Source of the DNA: Hydrogenophilales bacterium
GTDB taxonomy: Bacteria > Pseudomonadota > Gammaproteobacteria > Burkholderiales > Thiobacillaceae
DNA: 59,338 bases
Reading direction: 5' to 3'
Assembly: GCA_024636675.1 (NCBI GenBank)
Contig: JAGXGM010000077.1
Location: forward strand, 1-59,338
Shown here: positions 7,778 to 17,212 of the stretch, piece by piece
Layout: every line of letters starts with the position of its first letter
Numbering within the stretch: position 1 is the stretch's first letter
Program-made: the position numbers and the translations under genes
The notes under the pieces: model-generated
What the model saw: the letters and a program-made list of their open reading frames with translations, nothing else
The model's database searches: none
Told to the model about the DNA's origin: nothing

Positions 7778-8356
7778 CAACACCAACGCAATCGTGCCTT
7801 TCAAGCTTGCTTCATCCGCCCCGGCTTTGCTCAGGGTTTTGAGTCCGCTCATGCTGCTGACCAGATAATTGGCCAGCATGACGGCATCGCGGTCGGGCGG
7901 GATATCGCCCTCAATCTGCGCGCGTCGCACCGCCGCCAGCATGACGCCGTGAAAGCGCCGCAGGCCCTGCGCCACTGCCTCGGCAATGGCCGGGTCGCGG
8001 CGTGCAAACTCGTTGGCGGTGTTCATCACCAGGCAACCGCGCGCCTCGCACACGCCGCGCGCTTCATCCAGCACGCTCTCCAGAAACTGCCGGATAAAGC
8101 CCAGGCCGGAGTGAGCCGACGCCAGCGCGTCGTGCAGCTGCCCGATCATGAGATCGCCGTAGCGCGTCATGCAACGCTCGAACAAGGCCTGCTTGCCGCC
8201 AAACGCCTGGTACAGGCTGCTCTTCGATATCTGCATTGCTTCGAGCAGGTCCAGCATTGAGGAGTTTTCGTAACCCTTGCGCCAAAACAAATGCATTGCT
8301 GCAGTCAGGGCGGTGTCGGGGTCGAACTCGAGTGGGCGTCCAGGCGCGGCAGGCAT
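7763..8356 (-). CDS. TetR/AcrR-family transcriptional regulator
   Basis: The product is 197 residues. An N-terminal TetR DNA-binding domain covers about residues 10-60: ALTAAMHLFWRKGYENSSMLDLLEAM, then the recognition helix region ISKSSLYQAFGGKQALFERCM. The C-terminal ligand domain has ARGCLVMNTANEFA, a cysteine-containing segment common in one branch of these repressors. One dyad operator lies 11 bases upstream of its own start, and a matching one lies ahead of the next gene, so it probably represses itself, the AhpD-like gene and perhaps the divergent doxX. The ligand is unknown; reactive electrophiles are plausible. Confidence 0.9.
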   Translation of the reverse strand: MPAAPGRPLEFDPDTALTAAMHLFWRKGYENSSMLDLLEAMQISKSSLYQAFGGKQALFERCMTRYGDLMIGQLHDALASAHSGLGFIRQFLESVLDEARGVCEARGCLVMNTANEFARRDPAIAEAVAQGLRRFHGVMLAAVRRAQIEGDIPPDRDAVMLANYLVSSMSGLKTLSKAGADEASLKGTIALVLKALT

Positions 8357-8366
8357 TTAATCAATA

Positions 8367-8382
8367 TGGACCTGTTGGTACA
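8367..8382. promoter_or_regulatory. Predicted TetR operator O2 between tetR and doxX
   Basis: TGGACC-TGTT-GGTACA matches operator O1 (7721-7736) in both half-sites except one base, with the same 4-base spacer. It lies 11 bases upstream of tetR and 144 bases upstream of the divergent doxX start, the expected place for autoregulation. Confidence 0.65.
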
Positions 8383-8525
8383 GAAAATCAATTGAAAATC
8401 CCTGTCAGGAAATCACCGTTCCGCCGACACAAGTCTGGAGAGGCGAAAACGTGTCTCCGGCAGGGCCTCGATCACACATCACCGGACCGCAGGCCCGCCG
8501 TTTCTCCCATAAAAAAGGCTATGCC

Positions 8526-8991
8526 ATGAATTCGATCATCCCGCTCTACCACGACCTGACCGCCCGCCTCAACCAGGCGGGCAGCCTTGTCGGCATGCTG
8601 GGCCTGCGGCTGTTGCTGGCCTGGGAGTTCGGCGAGGCCGGCATCGAGAAAATCAACGGTGACAACTGGTTCGCCGACATACAGGACGCCTTTCCTTTCC
8701 CGTTCAGCCTGGTCCCGGTCGACATCTCGTGGTTGCTCGCCACCTGGACCGAACTTGTTCGGCGCCCTCGCCCTGCTGATTGGCCTCGGCACCCGCTTCT
8801 TCAGCGCATCGCTCATCATCCTTACGCTCGTCGCCTGGGCCAGCGTGCATGCGGGCAACGGCTACAACGTGTGCGACAACGGATTCAAGCTGCCGCTGAT
8901 GTATCTGCTGATGCTCGTTCCGTTATTGCTCTCCGGCCCCGGCAAGCTGAGCCTGGACTACTGGCTGGCGCGCAAATTCATGACGCACTGA
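8526..8991 (+). pseudogene. DoxX-family membrane protein, broken by a one-base frameshift
   Basis: The first part, from ATG 8526, reads MNSIIPLYHDLTARLNQAGS then LVGMLGLRLLLAWEFGEAGIEK, a DoxX-type first helix, up to LLATWTEL. Homology then continues one frame over as FGALALLIGLGTRFFSASLI through LMLVPLLLSGPGK to stop at 8991. Removing one T near 8755-8756 (GAACTTGTTC to GAACTGTTC) restores ELFGALALL and a single protein of about 154 residues with four membrane segments. DoxX proteins are quinone-linked or redox-stress membrane proteins. It may be a real pseudogene or a sequencing error. It lies divergent from tetR with operator O2 between them. Confidence 0.8.
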
Positions 8992-9167
8992 GTTTGCCTG
9001 CAACGGACCTTGTGTGACGCATGCCGCCAACCACGCAGCAGGCCGCTGCATGGCGTAATTTTCCATCCATGCAACAGCCCGACCCATGATGGTTCTATGC
9101 GGGGCTTCGTGCCGTCAGCAACGCCCCAAGGGCGCTGCAATTTACCAAACCGCTTTTCAGCGACGGC

Positions 9168-9473
9168 TTAGGGCATCGCACCGACGTCATACAAGATCGA
9201 GCCGTATTGGGCACCCTCCCCTTTTTCCGGGCCGGACGTTCCGACGACAAATCCCGTTTCGTCGATAGCGTGGTTGGGGAAAGCACTGTTTGGCGCGCCA
9301 TAAACACGGATGCGCGGCCTCGTGTCCGACAGGCTGGTGCCGACATAAGCCGGACGCTCCACCTCATGCAAGATGCCGCCTTCTGTATCGGGATTGATCC
9401 ACGGCTCGGCAGCGAAGACGGGTGCGCTCGCCAGCAGGCCGGCGACTGCAAGGCTGGTGAATGTGTGTTTCAT
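9168..9473 (-). CDS. Small exported protein of unknown function
   Basis: The product is 101 residues with a clear signal peptide (MKHTFTSLAVAGLLASAPVFA, cleavage before AEPW). The mature part, about 80 residues, contains GGILHEVERPAYVG, a TRPRIRVYGAPNSAFPNHAIDE stretch spread over its middle, and a GAQYGSILYDVGAMP end. It has no cysteine. I do not recognise a family. ATG 9473 is preceded by AAGGAG at good spacing; codons further upstream show no signal sequence. It stands alone on the minus strand and is divergent from the protease gene. Confidence 0.65.
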   Translation of the reverse strand: MKHTFTSLAVAGLLASAPVFAAEPWINPDTEGGILHEVERPAYVGTSLSDTRPRIRVYGAPNSAFPNHAIDETGFVVGTSGPEKGEGAQYGSILYDVGAMP

Positions 9474-9650
9474 GATGGACTCCTTCTCTTCATAATAATG
9501 AACGCCGTACGGGTATAAGATCCGTACTGGCTGCGAAGGCCGCGATGCGCATCGAAACAGGGTTGAGTGCGCGTTGGGCCTATCCATTGGTCGGAAGAGA
9601 TCGCAACAACTTGCTGTTTTTTTAGCTCAGTCAGAACAAAGCCAAAATCA

Positions 9651-9711
9651 ATTTTTTAACTCAGGCAGGGCATCGCCAATATAATTTTTTATCGGGCAGG
9701 GAGTTGCCAAT
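9651..9711. repeat. Paired direct repeat upstream of the protease gene
   Basis: ATTTTTTA then GGCAGGG-N4-GCCAAT occurs twice: 9651-9658 with 9664-9680, and 9684-9691 with 9695-9711. The GGCAGGG boxes are 31 bases apart, close to three helical turns. The region is AT-rich, unlike its surroundings, and lies 38 bases ahead of the protease start. It could be a two-site operator or activator site. The rest of the 9474-9748 gap shows only a short GGCGCC dyad (9714-9733). Confidence 0.5.
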
Positions 9712-9748
9712 TTGGCGCCGACGTATAGGCGCCGCTGGAAATAGAGCG

Positions 9749-10687
9749 ATGCCGCGAAGATTGCTTTCTACGGTGCAACTGTTCGTCATGGCGCTGACGC
9801 TGGCACTGTCCGGCCATTCCCTGGCCGACGAGCCGGCCTGGGAATCGCGTGTATTGAAAGTGGTGGTGACGCGCACCGACGGCAGCAGGGAACTCGGCTC
9901 CGCCGTGTCGATTGCCGGCGCCCGGATGGTGACCAACTGCCACGTCCTGCGCGACGCCTCGCGCATCGAAGTCGAGCAGGCCGGCGCACGCCGCCAGGCG
10001 TGGCCCGACCAGCGCGATGCCTACCGCGACCTGTGCTTTCTCAACGTTCCCGGATACCAGGCCGATCCTGCGCCGATGATCGACCTCGGCCAGACCCGGG
10101 TGGGCCTGAACGTGATGGCGGTCGGCTATTCCGGGGGCGCGCTTGCCGTCAGCGAAGGCAGGATCATCGGCCTGCACAGCTGTGAATGCGACGGCGGCAA
10201 GGTGATCCAGACGTCGGCGCCGTTCGACCGCGGCGCCAGCGGCGGCGGCCTGTTCGACCAGCAGGGCCGTCTGGTCGGCATCCTCTCCTTCAAGTCGACA
10301 CGCGGCGGCAATTTCCACTTCGTCCTGCCGGTGGGCTGGCTGCGCCACATGGCGGACCACCCGCTCGACGCCGTCGCCGACGGCAGCACTTTCTGGGAAA
10401 AACCCGGCACGGAAAGCGGCTATTTTCTCGCCGCCTGCGACCTCGGCGCGAACAAGCGCTGGCGTCCGCTGTCCCGGCTGGCCAGCGAATGGTGCACGCA
10501 GGAGCCCAACAATCCGGAAGCCTGGATGGCCATGGGACGCGCCAGTCTCGGACTGCGGAAAACCGATCAGGCCATCCAAGCATTCCAGCGGGTGCTGATG
10601 CTCGACTCGACCCATTCCGAAGCGCAATGGGCTTTGCAACAGCTCGAAATCGAACTGGGGCAAAGCCTGTCCGGGTCGGGGGTCTAG
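9749..10687 (+). CDS. Secreted trypsin-like serine protease with C-terminal TPR-like repeat
   Basis: The product is 312 residues with a signal peptide ending near GHSLA. The S1 protease domain has the full catalytic triad: H65 in VTNCHVL, D94 in YRDLCFL and S164 in RGASGGGLF. It lacks a PDZ domain, so it is not a classic DegP. After about residue 230 a helical tail, WCTQEPNNPEAWMAMGRAS then KTDQAIQAFQRVLMLDSTHSEAQW, has the spacing of tetratricopeptide repeats. It probably acts in the periplasm on unknown substrates. ATG 9749 was preferred over an in-frame ATG at 9704 because the signal peptide follows it. It precedes the copper efflux cluster by about 200 bases. Confidence 0.85.
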   Translation: MPRRLLSTVQLFVMALTLALSGHSLADEPAWESRVLKVVVTRTDGSRELGSAVSIAGARMVTNCHVLRDASRIEVEQAGARRQAWPDQRDAYRDLCFLNVPGYQADPAPMIDLGQTRVGLNVMAVGYSGGALAVSEGRIIGLHSCECDGGKVIQTSAPFDRGASGGGLFDQQGRLVGILSFKSTRGGNFHFVLPVGWLRHMADHPLDAVADGSTFWEKPGTESGYFLAACDLGANKRWRPLSRLASEWCTQEPNNPEAWMAMGRASLGLRKTDQAIQAFQRVLMLDSTHSEAQWALQQLEIELGQSLSGSGV

Positions 10688-10890
10688 CCCGGACATTTCA
10701 TGAATCGACACGCGCGCTCGCTGGTCTTTTGCGTATGAATCACTGCGCCAACCCTTCCCAAACTTCCGCTACCAAACAAAATCCTGCGCGAGCATCGCGC
10801 GAATTTACGACACATACGGGCGAGGCACCCGTCCCTGCCGTCCGGCAAACTTGCCTTGACAGGACAAGCCGGCCCCGCACAGACTTGGGC

Positions 10891-11241
10891 ATGCGTTCGC
10901 TCCGGGTATTCCTCGCCTTCCTGATCGCGCTTGCCCTCCCGGCGCAAGCGCTGGCGGGCATGCTGACGGCGGCCACCTGCCCGATGGCGGAGACGGCGAC
11001 TATCGTCGACACCGCGGCGACTGCAGCACACGACTGCTGCGACGATGAAGATAGACCCGGCTCGCGCTGTGCCTCCGACCTGTCCTGCCAATGCAGCAGC
11101 CATGCTGCGATCAATACACGCACCGTCCTCCCGCCCCTGCCGGCCGTCTTCCGGGCCCACGCCACGGCCCCCATGTGGCAGCAGTCCGTCTTTCCGATCC
11201 CACTCTGGCGACCGCCCACCCCGTCAAGCCCCCTCAGCTGA
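10891..11241 (+). CDS. Small exported Cys-rich protein ahead of cusCBA
   Basis: The product is 116 residues with a signal peptide (MRSLRVFLAFLIALALPAQA). The mature part has a CPMAET segment, a paired cysteine HDCCDD, further cysteines in RCASDLSCQCSSHA, and a proline-rich end. Cys, Met and His in a periplasmic protein next to a copper exporter suggest metal binding, but no known family was recognised; similar small proteins often precede RND metal efflux operons. An in-frame ATG at 10735 would add 52 residues and bury the signal peptide, so 10891 is preferred. The start of cusC lies 60 bases downstream. Confidence 0.55.
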   Translation: MRSLRVFLAFLIALALPAQALAGMLTAATCPMAETATIVDTAATAAHDCCDDEDRPGSRCASDLSCQCSSHAAINTRTVLPPLPAVFRAHATAPMWQQSVFPIPLWRPPTPSSPLS

Positions 11242-11301
11242 GTCCCGCGCCTTCCGGCGCGGAATATGGCGCATTGCGTCATCCAGTGCTGGAGCATGAT
11301 C

Positions 11302-12558
11302 ATGTCTTTCAAACTGCCTTATTGGCTTGCCGCCCCCTTGTGGGCGTGGATGGCGGGCGCGAATACCGCCCCGCTCGGCTTTGACGCTGCGCTGACGCGG
11401 GCGCTGCAGGAAACGCCGGCGCTGCCGGCCAGCGCGAGCCGCATCGCCGCAGCGCGCCAGAGCGCGATTCCGGCGGGTGCCCTGCCCGACCCTCAACTCA
11501 CACTGGGACTGGCCAACGTGCCGATCGACGGCGCCGACCGCTTCAATCTGGACAGCGAGCCCATGACCATGCGCCGTATCGGCGTAATGCAGAAATTCCC
11601 CAATCCCGCCAAGCGCAGCGCACGTGCCGATGCCGCGATGGGAAGGGTTGGACTGGCCGAGGCCAGGATGCAGGTGGTGCGCCAGAATGTGCTGCGGCAA
11701 ACCGCGCAGGCGTGGATCCGGCGCCACACCGCCGAAGCGCAGCTGCGGCATATCGCCGCGCTCTACGATGAAAACCGCCTGTTCGACGCCGCCGTGCGTG
11801 CACGCCTGGCGGGCGGTGGCGGCATGGCGAGCGATGTCGTGTTGCCGCGCGAGGAGGCCGCGCTGATTGCGGGGCGCGAGGACACGCTCAACGCGCGCCG
11901 CGCCCAGGCCATCGCCAGTCTGCGCCAGTGGATCGGCGATGCCGCCGACTGGCCGCTCGCCGGCGCGCCGCCGCAGTGGTCGATCGGCCGCGCCCGCCTC
12001 GCGCATCGCCTCGAACAGCATCCCGAACTGGCCCTGTACAACCAGGAAGCACGCGTGCTCGACGCCGAAACCGACCTCGCACGCGCGGCCATCCGGCCCG
12101 ACTGGAGTCTGGGGGTGGCATACCAGCAGCGTGGTTCGCAGTTCGCCAACATGGCCAGCATCGAACTCGGCTTCGATCTGCCGGTGTTCGCCGCCACCCG
12201 CCAGGTGCCGCTGATTGCCGCGCGCGTGGCCGAGCGCGCCGCGCTCGATGCCGACTATCAGGCACGGTTGCGCGCCCACACCGCGGAACTCGATGCCGAT
12301 CTGGCCGAATACCGGCGGCTCGATCGGGCGCTCGCCCGCCAGAACAAAGTCCTGCTGCCGCTGGCGCAGGAGAAGGTGAAGCTGATGCAGGCCACCTGGC
12401 GCGGCGGCCGGGGCAGCCTGACCGAACTGATCGGCGCGCGGCGCGCGCGCATCGATGCCGAACTCAAGGCCATCGAGCTTGCGGGGGCGCGCGACGAAAT
12501 GGCCGCCCGCCTCCACTTCACCTATGCCCAGCCCGACGAATCCGGAGTCCAGCCATGA
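11302..12558 (+). CDS. cusC: TolC-family outer membrane factor of copper/silver efflux (CusC-like)
   Basis: The product is 418 residues. It has the tandem OEP organisation: a first repeat with ASRIAAARQSAIPAGALPDPQLTLG and a long coiled-coil (KRSARADAAMGRVGLAEARMQ), and a second repeat with NQEARVLDAETDLARAAIRPDWSLGVAYQQR. It is expected to form the trimeric outer-membrane channel for the CusBA pump. No lipobox cysteine is seen near the N-terminus, so it is probably not lipidated, unlike some CusC proteins. ATG 11302 is favoured because GGAG lies about eight bases upstream; ATG 11296 is too close to it. The stop overlaps the cusB start by four bases (ATGA). Confidence 0.88.
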   Translation: MSFKLPYWLAAPLWAWMAGANTAPLGFDAALTRALQETPALPASASRIAAARQSAIPAGALPDPQLTLGLANVPIDGADRFNLDSEPMTMRRIGVMQKFPNPAKRSARADAAMGRVGLAEARMQVVRQNVLRQTAQAWIRRHTAEAQLRHIAALYDENRLFDAAVRARLAGGGGMASDVVLPREEAALIAGREDTLNARRAQAIASLRQWIGDAADWPLAGAPPQWSIGRARLAHRLEQHPELALYNQEARVLDAETDLARAAIRPDWSLGVAYQQRGSQFANMASIELGFDLPVFAATRQVPLIAARVAERAALDADYQARLRAHTAELDADLAEYRRLDRALARQNKVLLPLAQEKVKLMQATWRGGRGSLTELIGARRARIDAELKAIELAGARDEMAARLHFTYAQPDESGVQP

Positions 12559-14042
12559 ATCCCTCATCCTTCAAACCGCTTGTCGGGCGTGCCGTCGCCG
12601 CCGTTTTGCTGATCGCGCTGGGTGTGGCGGGCGGCCTGATGTGGGAGCGGACCCGACAGCCGCCTGCGGCCGGGCCGGACGCCACGGCAACGTCCACCGA
12701 CGAACGCCGCGTGCTCTACTGGTACGACCCGATGGTGCCGGCGCAGCAATTCGACAAGCCCGGCAAATCACCCTTCATGGACATGGAACTGGTGCCCAAA
12801 TACGCCGACGAGGGCGGCGACGCTGCCAGCGTGCGCATCGATCCCAGCATCGCGCAGAATCTGGGGACGCGGCTTGCCCCGGTCACCCGCACCGATATTT
12901 CAGACACACTGCAGGCCACCGGCCTGGTGCGCTACAACGAACGCGACATCGCCATCGTGCAGGCGCGCAGCGGCGGCTATGTCGAACGGGTGGCCCGGCT
13001 GGCACCAGGTGATGTAGTCAAGGCCGGCGCCCTCATCGCCGAGCTGCTGGTGCCGCAATGGGCGGCGGCGCAACAGGAATACCTGGCCTTGAAAGCCACC
13101 GGCGACGCCGATCTGACCGCCGCCGCCGAAGCGCGGATGCGGCTCGCCGGAATGCCCGAGCGGCTGATCCGCGAAGTGAAAGCAAGCGGCCGGGTGAAGG
13201 ACCGCATCGCGATCACCGCGCCCATCGGCGGCGAGCTGCAGTCTCTCGACGTGCGGCCCGGCATGACGCTTTCCGCCGGGCAGACGCTGGCGCGCATCAA
13301 TGGCATTGCGAGCGTATGGCTCGATGTGGCCGTGCCACAGGCGCAGGCAGGCCGAGTGCGCACTGGGCATGCCGCCGAGGCGCGCTTCGCCGCATTCCCC
13401 GGCGAAACGGTCACGGGCCGGGTAACCGCCATCCTGCCCAGCATTGATCCGGCGGCGCGCACACTCACCGCGCGCATTGAGCTGCCCAACCGCGATGGCC
13501 GCATTCGCCCCGGCCTCAGTGCCGAAGTGCAGATCGCGGGCACGACGGAAACCGCGCTCACCGTGCCGAGCGAGGCAGTGATCCGCAGCAGCAGCCGCGC
13601 ACTGGTGATCGTGGCGGAAGATAACGGGCGCTACCGCCCGGTCGAAGTCACGCTCGGCCGTCAGGCGAACGACCGCACCGAAGTGCTGTCCGGCCTGACC
13701 GAAGGCCAGCAGGTGGTCGCCAGCGGACAGTTTCTGATCGACTCCGAAGCCAGCCTGCAGGGGGTGCTCGACCGCCTCTCCACCGCACCAAAAAGCGGTG
13801 CGCCTGCTGCGCCCCTGCATGAAGCAGACGCGGTGATCGAGGAGATCGACGGCGAGGAAGCGACGCTCGCACACGGCCCGTTCGAATCGCTGTCGATGCC
13901 GGGCATGACTATGGTGTTTCCGCTGGCGCACCCCGAACTCGCGCGCGGGCTGAAGCCCGGCGACCCGGTGCGTGTCGGCGTGCGCCAGACCGACGACGGG
14001 CTGCTGGTTGAAAAGCTCGACAAGCGCGGGAGCGCGAAATGA
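12555..14042 (+). CDS. cusB: RND periplasmic adaptor CusB with fused C-terminal CusF domain
   Basis: The product is 495 residues. After an N-terminal membrane anchor comes a heavy-metal-binding segment ([22 protein letters not shown], residues about 54-82). Then follow barrel-sandwich, beta-barrel and membrane-proximal domains of the HlyD type. Residues about 425-495 form a CusF-like metal chaperone domain. Compared with E. coli CusF, H440, M451 and M453 match ligands H36, M47 and M49, while the capping W44 is replaced by M448. This fits Cu(I)/Ag(I) delivery to CusA within one polypeptide. It overlaps cusC and cusA by four bases each. Confidence 0.92.
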   Translation: MNPSSFKPLVGRAVAAVLLIALGVAGGLMWERTRQPPAAGPDATATSTDERRVLYWYDPMVPAQQFDKPGKSPFMDMELVPKYADEGGDAASVRIDPSIAQNLGTRLAPVTRTDISDTLQATGLVRYNERDIAIVQARSGGYVERVARLAPGDVVKAGALIAELLVPQWAAAQQEYLALKATGDADLTAAAEARMRLAGMPERLIREVKASGRVKDRIAITAPIGGELQSLDVRPGMTLSAGQTLARINGIASVWLDVAVPQAQAGRVRTGHAAEARFAAFPGETVTGRVTAILPSIDPAARTLTARIELPNRDGRIRPGLSAEVQIAGTTETALTVPSEAVIRSSSRALVIVAEDNGRYRPVEVTLGRQANDRTEVLSGLTEGQQVVASGQFLIDSEASLQGVLDRLSTAPKSGAPAAPLHEADAVIEEIDGEEATLAHGPFESLSMPGMTMVFPLAHPELARGLKPGDPVRVGVRQTDDGLLVEKLDKRGSAK

Positions 14043-17000
14043 TCGCGGCGCTGATCCGCTGGTCGGTGGGCAACCGTTTCCTGGTGCTGCTGGCGACGCT
14101 GTTCGTCGTGGCCTGGGGCGTGTGGGCGGTGAAAACGACGCCGATCGATGCGCTGCCCGACCTGTCCGACGTGCAGGTCATCATCCGTACGCCCTATGCC
14201 GGGCAGGCGCCGCAGATCGTCGAGAATCAGGTCACCTATCCGCTCGCCACCACCATGCTGTCGGTGCCGGGCGCGAAGACGGTGCGTGGCTATTCGTTTT
14301 TCGGCGACAGCTATGTGTATGTGATTTTCGAGGACGGCACCGACCTGTACTGGGCGCGCTCGCGCGTGCTGGAATACCTCAGCCAGGTGCAGGGCCGGCT
14401 GCCCGATAGCGCCAAGCCCGCCCTGGGACCGGATGCAACCGGCGTCGGCTGGATTTACCAGTACGCGCTGGTGGACAAGAGCGGCCGTCACGACCTGGCG
14501 CAACTGCGTTCGATCCAGGACTGGTTCCTCAAATACGAGCTGAAGACGCTGCCGAACGTGGCCGAGGTCGCGACCATCGGCGGCATGGTCAGGCAGTATC
14601 AGGTGGTGCTCGACCCGGTGAAGCTTGCCGCCTACGACATCCGGCACCAGACGGTCATCAATGCCATTCGCGGCGCCAACCAGGAGAGCGGCGGCGCGCT
14701 GCTGGAACTCGCCGAAACCGAATACATGGTGCGCGCCAGCGGCTATCTCGAGAGCCTGGCCGACTTTCGCACCATTCCGCTGAAACTCGTGGGCGCCACG
14801 CCGGTGACGCTGGGCGACGTGGCGACGATCCGCATCGGCCCCGAAATGCGGCGCGGCATCGGCGAGCTCGACGGCGAGGGCGAGGCCGTCGGCGGCGTGG
14901 TGATCCTGCGCTCGGACCAGAACGCGCGCGCCACCATTGCGGCGGTCAAGGAAAAGCTCGCAACGCTCAAGGCCGGCCTGCCGCCGGGCGTCGAGATCGT
15001 CACCACCTACGACCGCAGCGCGCTGATCGACCGCGCCATCGACAACCTCAGCCACAAGCTCGTCGAGGAATTCATCGTGGTGGCGCTGGTGTGCGTGCTG
15101 TTCCTGTGGCATCTGCGCTCCTCGCTGGTGGCGATCATCTCGCTGCCGCTGGGCGTGCTGATCGCCTTCATCGTCATGCGCCAGCAGGGCATCAACGCCA
15201 ACATCATGTCGCTCGGCGGCATCGCGATCGCCGTCGGCGCGATGGTCGATGGCGCCGTGGTCATGATCGAGAACGCGCACAAGCACATCGAGGCCTGGCA
15301 GCGCGAGCACCCCGGCAAAACCCTGCAGGGCGAGGCGCACTGGCGGGTGATCGTCGAGGCCGCCAGCGAGGTCGGCCCGGCGCTGTTTTTCTCGCTGCTC
15401 ATCATCACCCTGTCGTTCATTCCGGTATTCACGCTGGAAGCGCAGGAAGGCCGCCTGTTCGGCCCGCTCGCTTTCACCAAGACCTATGCGATGGCCGCTT
15501 CAGCTGCGCTGTCGGTGACGCTGGTGCCGGTGCTGATGGGCTACTGGATCCGCGGCCGCATCCCGGACGAAACGAAGAACCCGCTCAATCGCTGGATGAT
15601 CCGGGCCTACCGGCCGTTGCTCGACGCAGTGCTGGCGCGCCCCAGGACCACCCTCGTGGTCGCCGCCCTGGTGTTCCTCAGCGCGGCCTGGCCGATCAGC
15701 CGCCTCGGCGGCGAGTTCCTGCCGCCGCTCGACGAGGGCGACCTGCTCTACATGCCGAGCGCGCTGCCGGGACTGTCGGCGCAGAAAGCGTCCGAACTGC
15801 TGCAGCAGACCAACCGCCTGATCCGCAGCGTGCCGGAAGTGGCGAGCGTCTACGGCAAGGCCGGGCGCGCCGACACCGCCACCGATCCGGCACCGCTGGT
15901 AATGTTCGAGACCATCATCCAGTTCAAGCCGCGCGAGCAATGGCGCCCGGGAATGACGCCGGAAAAGCTGATCGAGGAACTCGATCGCGCGGTGCAGGTA
16001 CCGGGGCTGGCCAATATTTGGGTGCCGCCCATCCGCAACCGCATCGACATGCTCGCCACCGGCATCAAGAGCCCGATCGGAGTGAAGATCGCCAGCGCTA
16101 ACCTGGCCGACATCGACCGCGTCGCGCAGCAGGTCGAGCGCATCGCCAGCACCGTGCCCGGGGTGTCGTCCGCGCTCGCCGAGCGCCTCACCGGCGGCCG
16201 CTATGTCGATATCGCCATCGACCGCGCCGCCGCCGCGCGCTACGGCCTCAACGTCGCCGATGTGCAGTCGGTGGTGGCGACCCTGATCGGCGGCCAGAAC
16301 ATCGGCGAAACCGTCGAGGGGCTGGCGCGCTACCCGATCAACGTGCGCTACCCGCGCGAATGGCGCGACACCCCGGAAACGCTCGCCGCACTGCCCATCC
16401 TCACGCCCGGCGGCAGCCAGATCACCCTCGGCATGGTGGCCGCGGTCAGGCTCAGCGAGGGCCCGCCGATGCTGAAAAGCGAGAACGCGCGGCTGTCGGG
16501 ATGGGTCTACGTCGACGTGCGCGGGCGCGATCTCGCATCCACCGTGGCCGATCTGCAGCAGGCCGTGGCCGAAGGGGTCAAGCTCGAACCCGGCATGAGC
16601 ATCGCCTATGCCGGTCAGTTCGAATTCATGCAGCGCGCCAATGCGCGGCTGAAAGCCGTGGTGCCGGCCACCCTGGCGATCATCTTCGTGCTGCTCTACC
16701 TTACCTTCCGCCGCTTCGACGAAGCGCTGCTGATCATGGCCACCCTGCCGTTCGCGCTGACCGGCGGCGTGTGGTTCCTCTACGCGATGGACTACAACCT
16801 GTCGATCGCGACCGGCGTCGGCTTTATTGCGCTGGCCGGCGTCGCCGCCGAATTCGGCGTGATCATGCTGCTGTATCTGAAGAACGCCTGGACCGCGCAG
16901 CAGGCGGCCGGTCAGGCAGGCGAGGCGGGGCTGCAGGACGCCATCCGCGAGGGCGCGGTGCAGCGCGTGCGGCCAAAAGCCATGACCGTGGCGGTGATTG

Positions 17001-17200
17001 TCGCCGGCCTCTTGCCGATCATGATCGGCAGCGGCACCGGCAGCGAGGTGATGAGCCGCATCGCCGCCCCAATGATCGGCGGCATGGTGAGCGCGCCGCT
17101 ACTGTCGCTGTTCGTCGTCCCGGCGGCCTACTGGCTGATGCGCCGCCGCGCCGCGCGCGCGGCGGCCGACAGCACGCCAGTGGGCGACGACAAAACGTGA
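14039..17200 (+). CDS. cusA: Heavy-metal efflux RND pump CusA (Cu/Ag type)
   Basis: The product is 1053 residues, full length for the HME-RND family. It has twelve membrane segments, two large periplasmic loops and the family start [18 protein letters not shown]. The three methionines that bind Cu(I)/Ag(I) in E. coli CusA (M573, M623, M672) are present as M572 in [12 protein letters not shown]622 in LVMFETIIQ and M671 in NRIDMLATG, at the same spacing. This makes copper or silver, rather than cobalt, zinc or cadmium, the likely substrate. It exports periplasmic and cytoplasmic metal through CusB and CusC by proton exchange. The gene ends 12 bases before the convergent HAD gene. Confidence 0.95.
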   Translation: MIAALIRWSVGNRFLVLLATLFVVAWGVWAVKTTPIDALPDLSDVQVIIRTPYAGQAPQIVENQVTYPLATTMLSVPGAKTVRGYSFFGDSYVYVIFEDGTDLYWARSRVLEYLSQVQGRLPDSAKPALGPDATGVGWIYQYALVDKSGRHDLAQLRSIQDWFLKYELKTLPNVAEVATIGGMVRQYQVVLDPVKLAAYDIRHQTVINAIRGANQESGGALLELAETEYMVRASGYLESLADFRTIPLKLVGATPVTLGDVATIRIGPEMRRGIGELDGEGEAVGGVVILRSDQNARATIAAVKEKLATLKAGLPPGVEIVTTYDRSALIDRAIDNLSHKLVEEFIVVALVCVLFLWHLRSSLVAIISLPLGVLIAFIVMRQQGINANIMSLGGIAIAVGAMVDGAVVMIENAHKHIEAWQREHPGKTLQGEAHWRVIVEAASEVGPALFFSLLIITLSFIPVFTLEAQEGRLFGPLAFTKTYAMAASAALSVTLVPVLMGYWIRGRIPDETKNPLNRWMIRAYRPLLDAVLARPRTTLVVAALVFLSAAWPISRLGGEFLPPLDEGDLLYMPSALPGLSAQKASELLQQTNRLIRSVPEVASVYGKAGRADTATDPAPLVMFETIIQFKPREQWRPGMTPEKLIEELDRAVQVPGLANIWVPPIRNRIDMLATGIKSPIGVKIASANLADIDRVAQQVERIASTVPGVSSALAERLTGGRYVDIAIDRAAAARYGLNVADVQSVVATLIGGQNIGETVEGLARYPINVRYPREWRDTPETLAALPILTPGGSQITLGMVAAVRLSEGPPMLKSENARLSGWVYVDVRGRDLASTVADLQQAVAEGVKLEPGMSIAYAGQFEFMQRANARLKAVVPATLAIIFVLLYLTFRRFDEALLIMATLPFALTGGVWFLYAMDYNLSIATGVGFIALAGVAAEFGVIMLLYLKNAWTAQQAAGQAGEAGLQDAIREGAVQRVRPKAMTVAVIVAGLLPIMIGSGTGSEVMSRIAAPMIGGMVSAPLLSLFVVPAAYWLMRRRAARAAADSTPVGDDKT

Positions 17201-17212
17201 CGCAAAACGCGA

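Noticed and set aside
10186-10890. Long upstream extension of the small Cys-rich protein
   Set aside because: Most of it lies inside the protease gene in another frame, and it would bury a clear signal peptide that starts at 10891.
10851-10890. MerR/CueR-type promoter ahead of the cus operon
   Set aside because: TTGACA at 10856-10861 is good, but no acceptable -10 box lies at 17-20 bases and transcription would start at or after the ATG.
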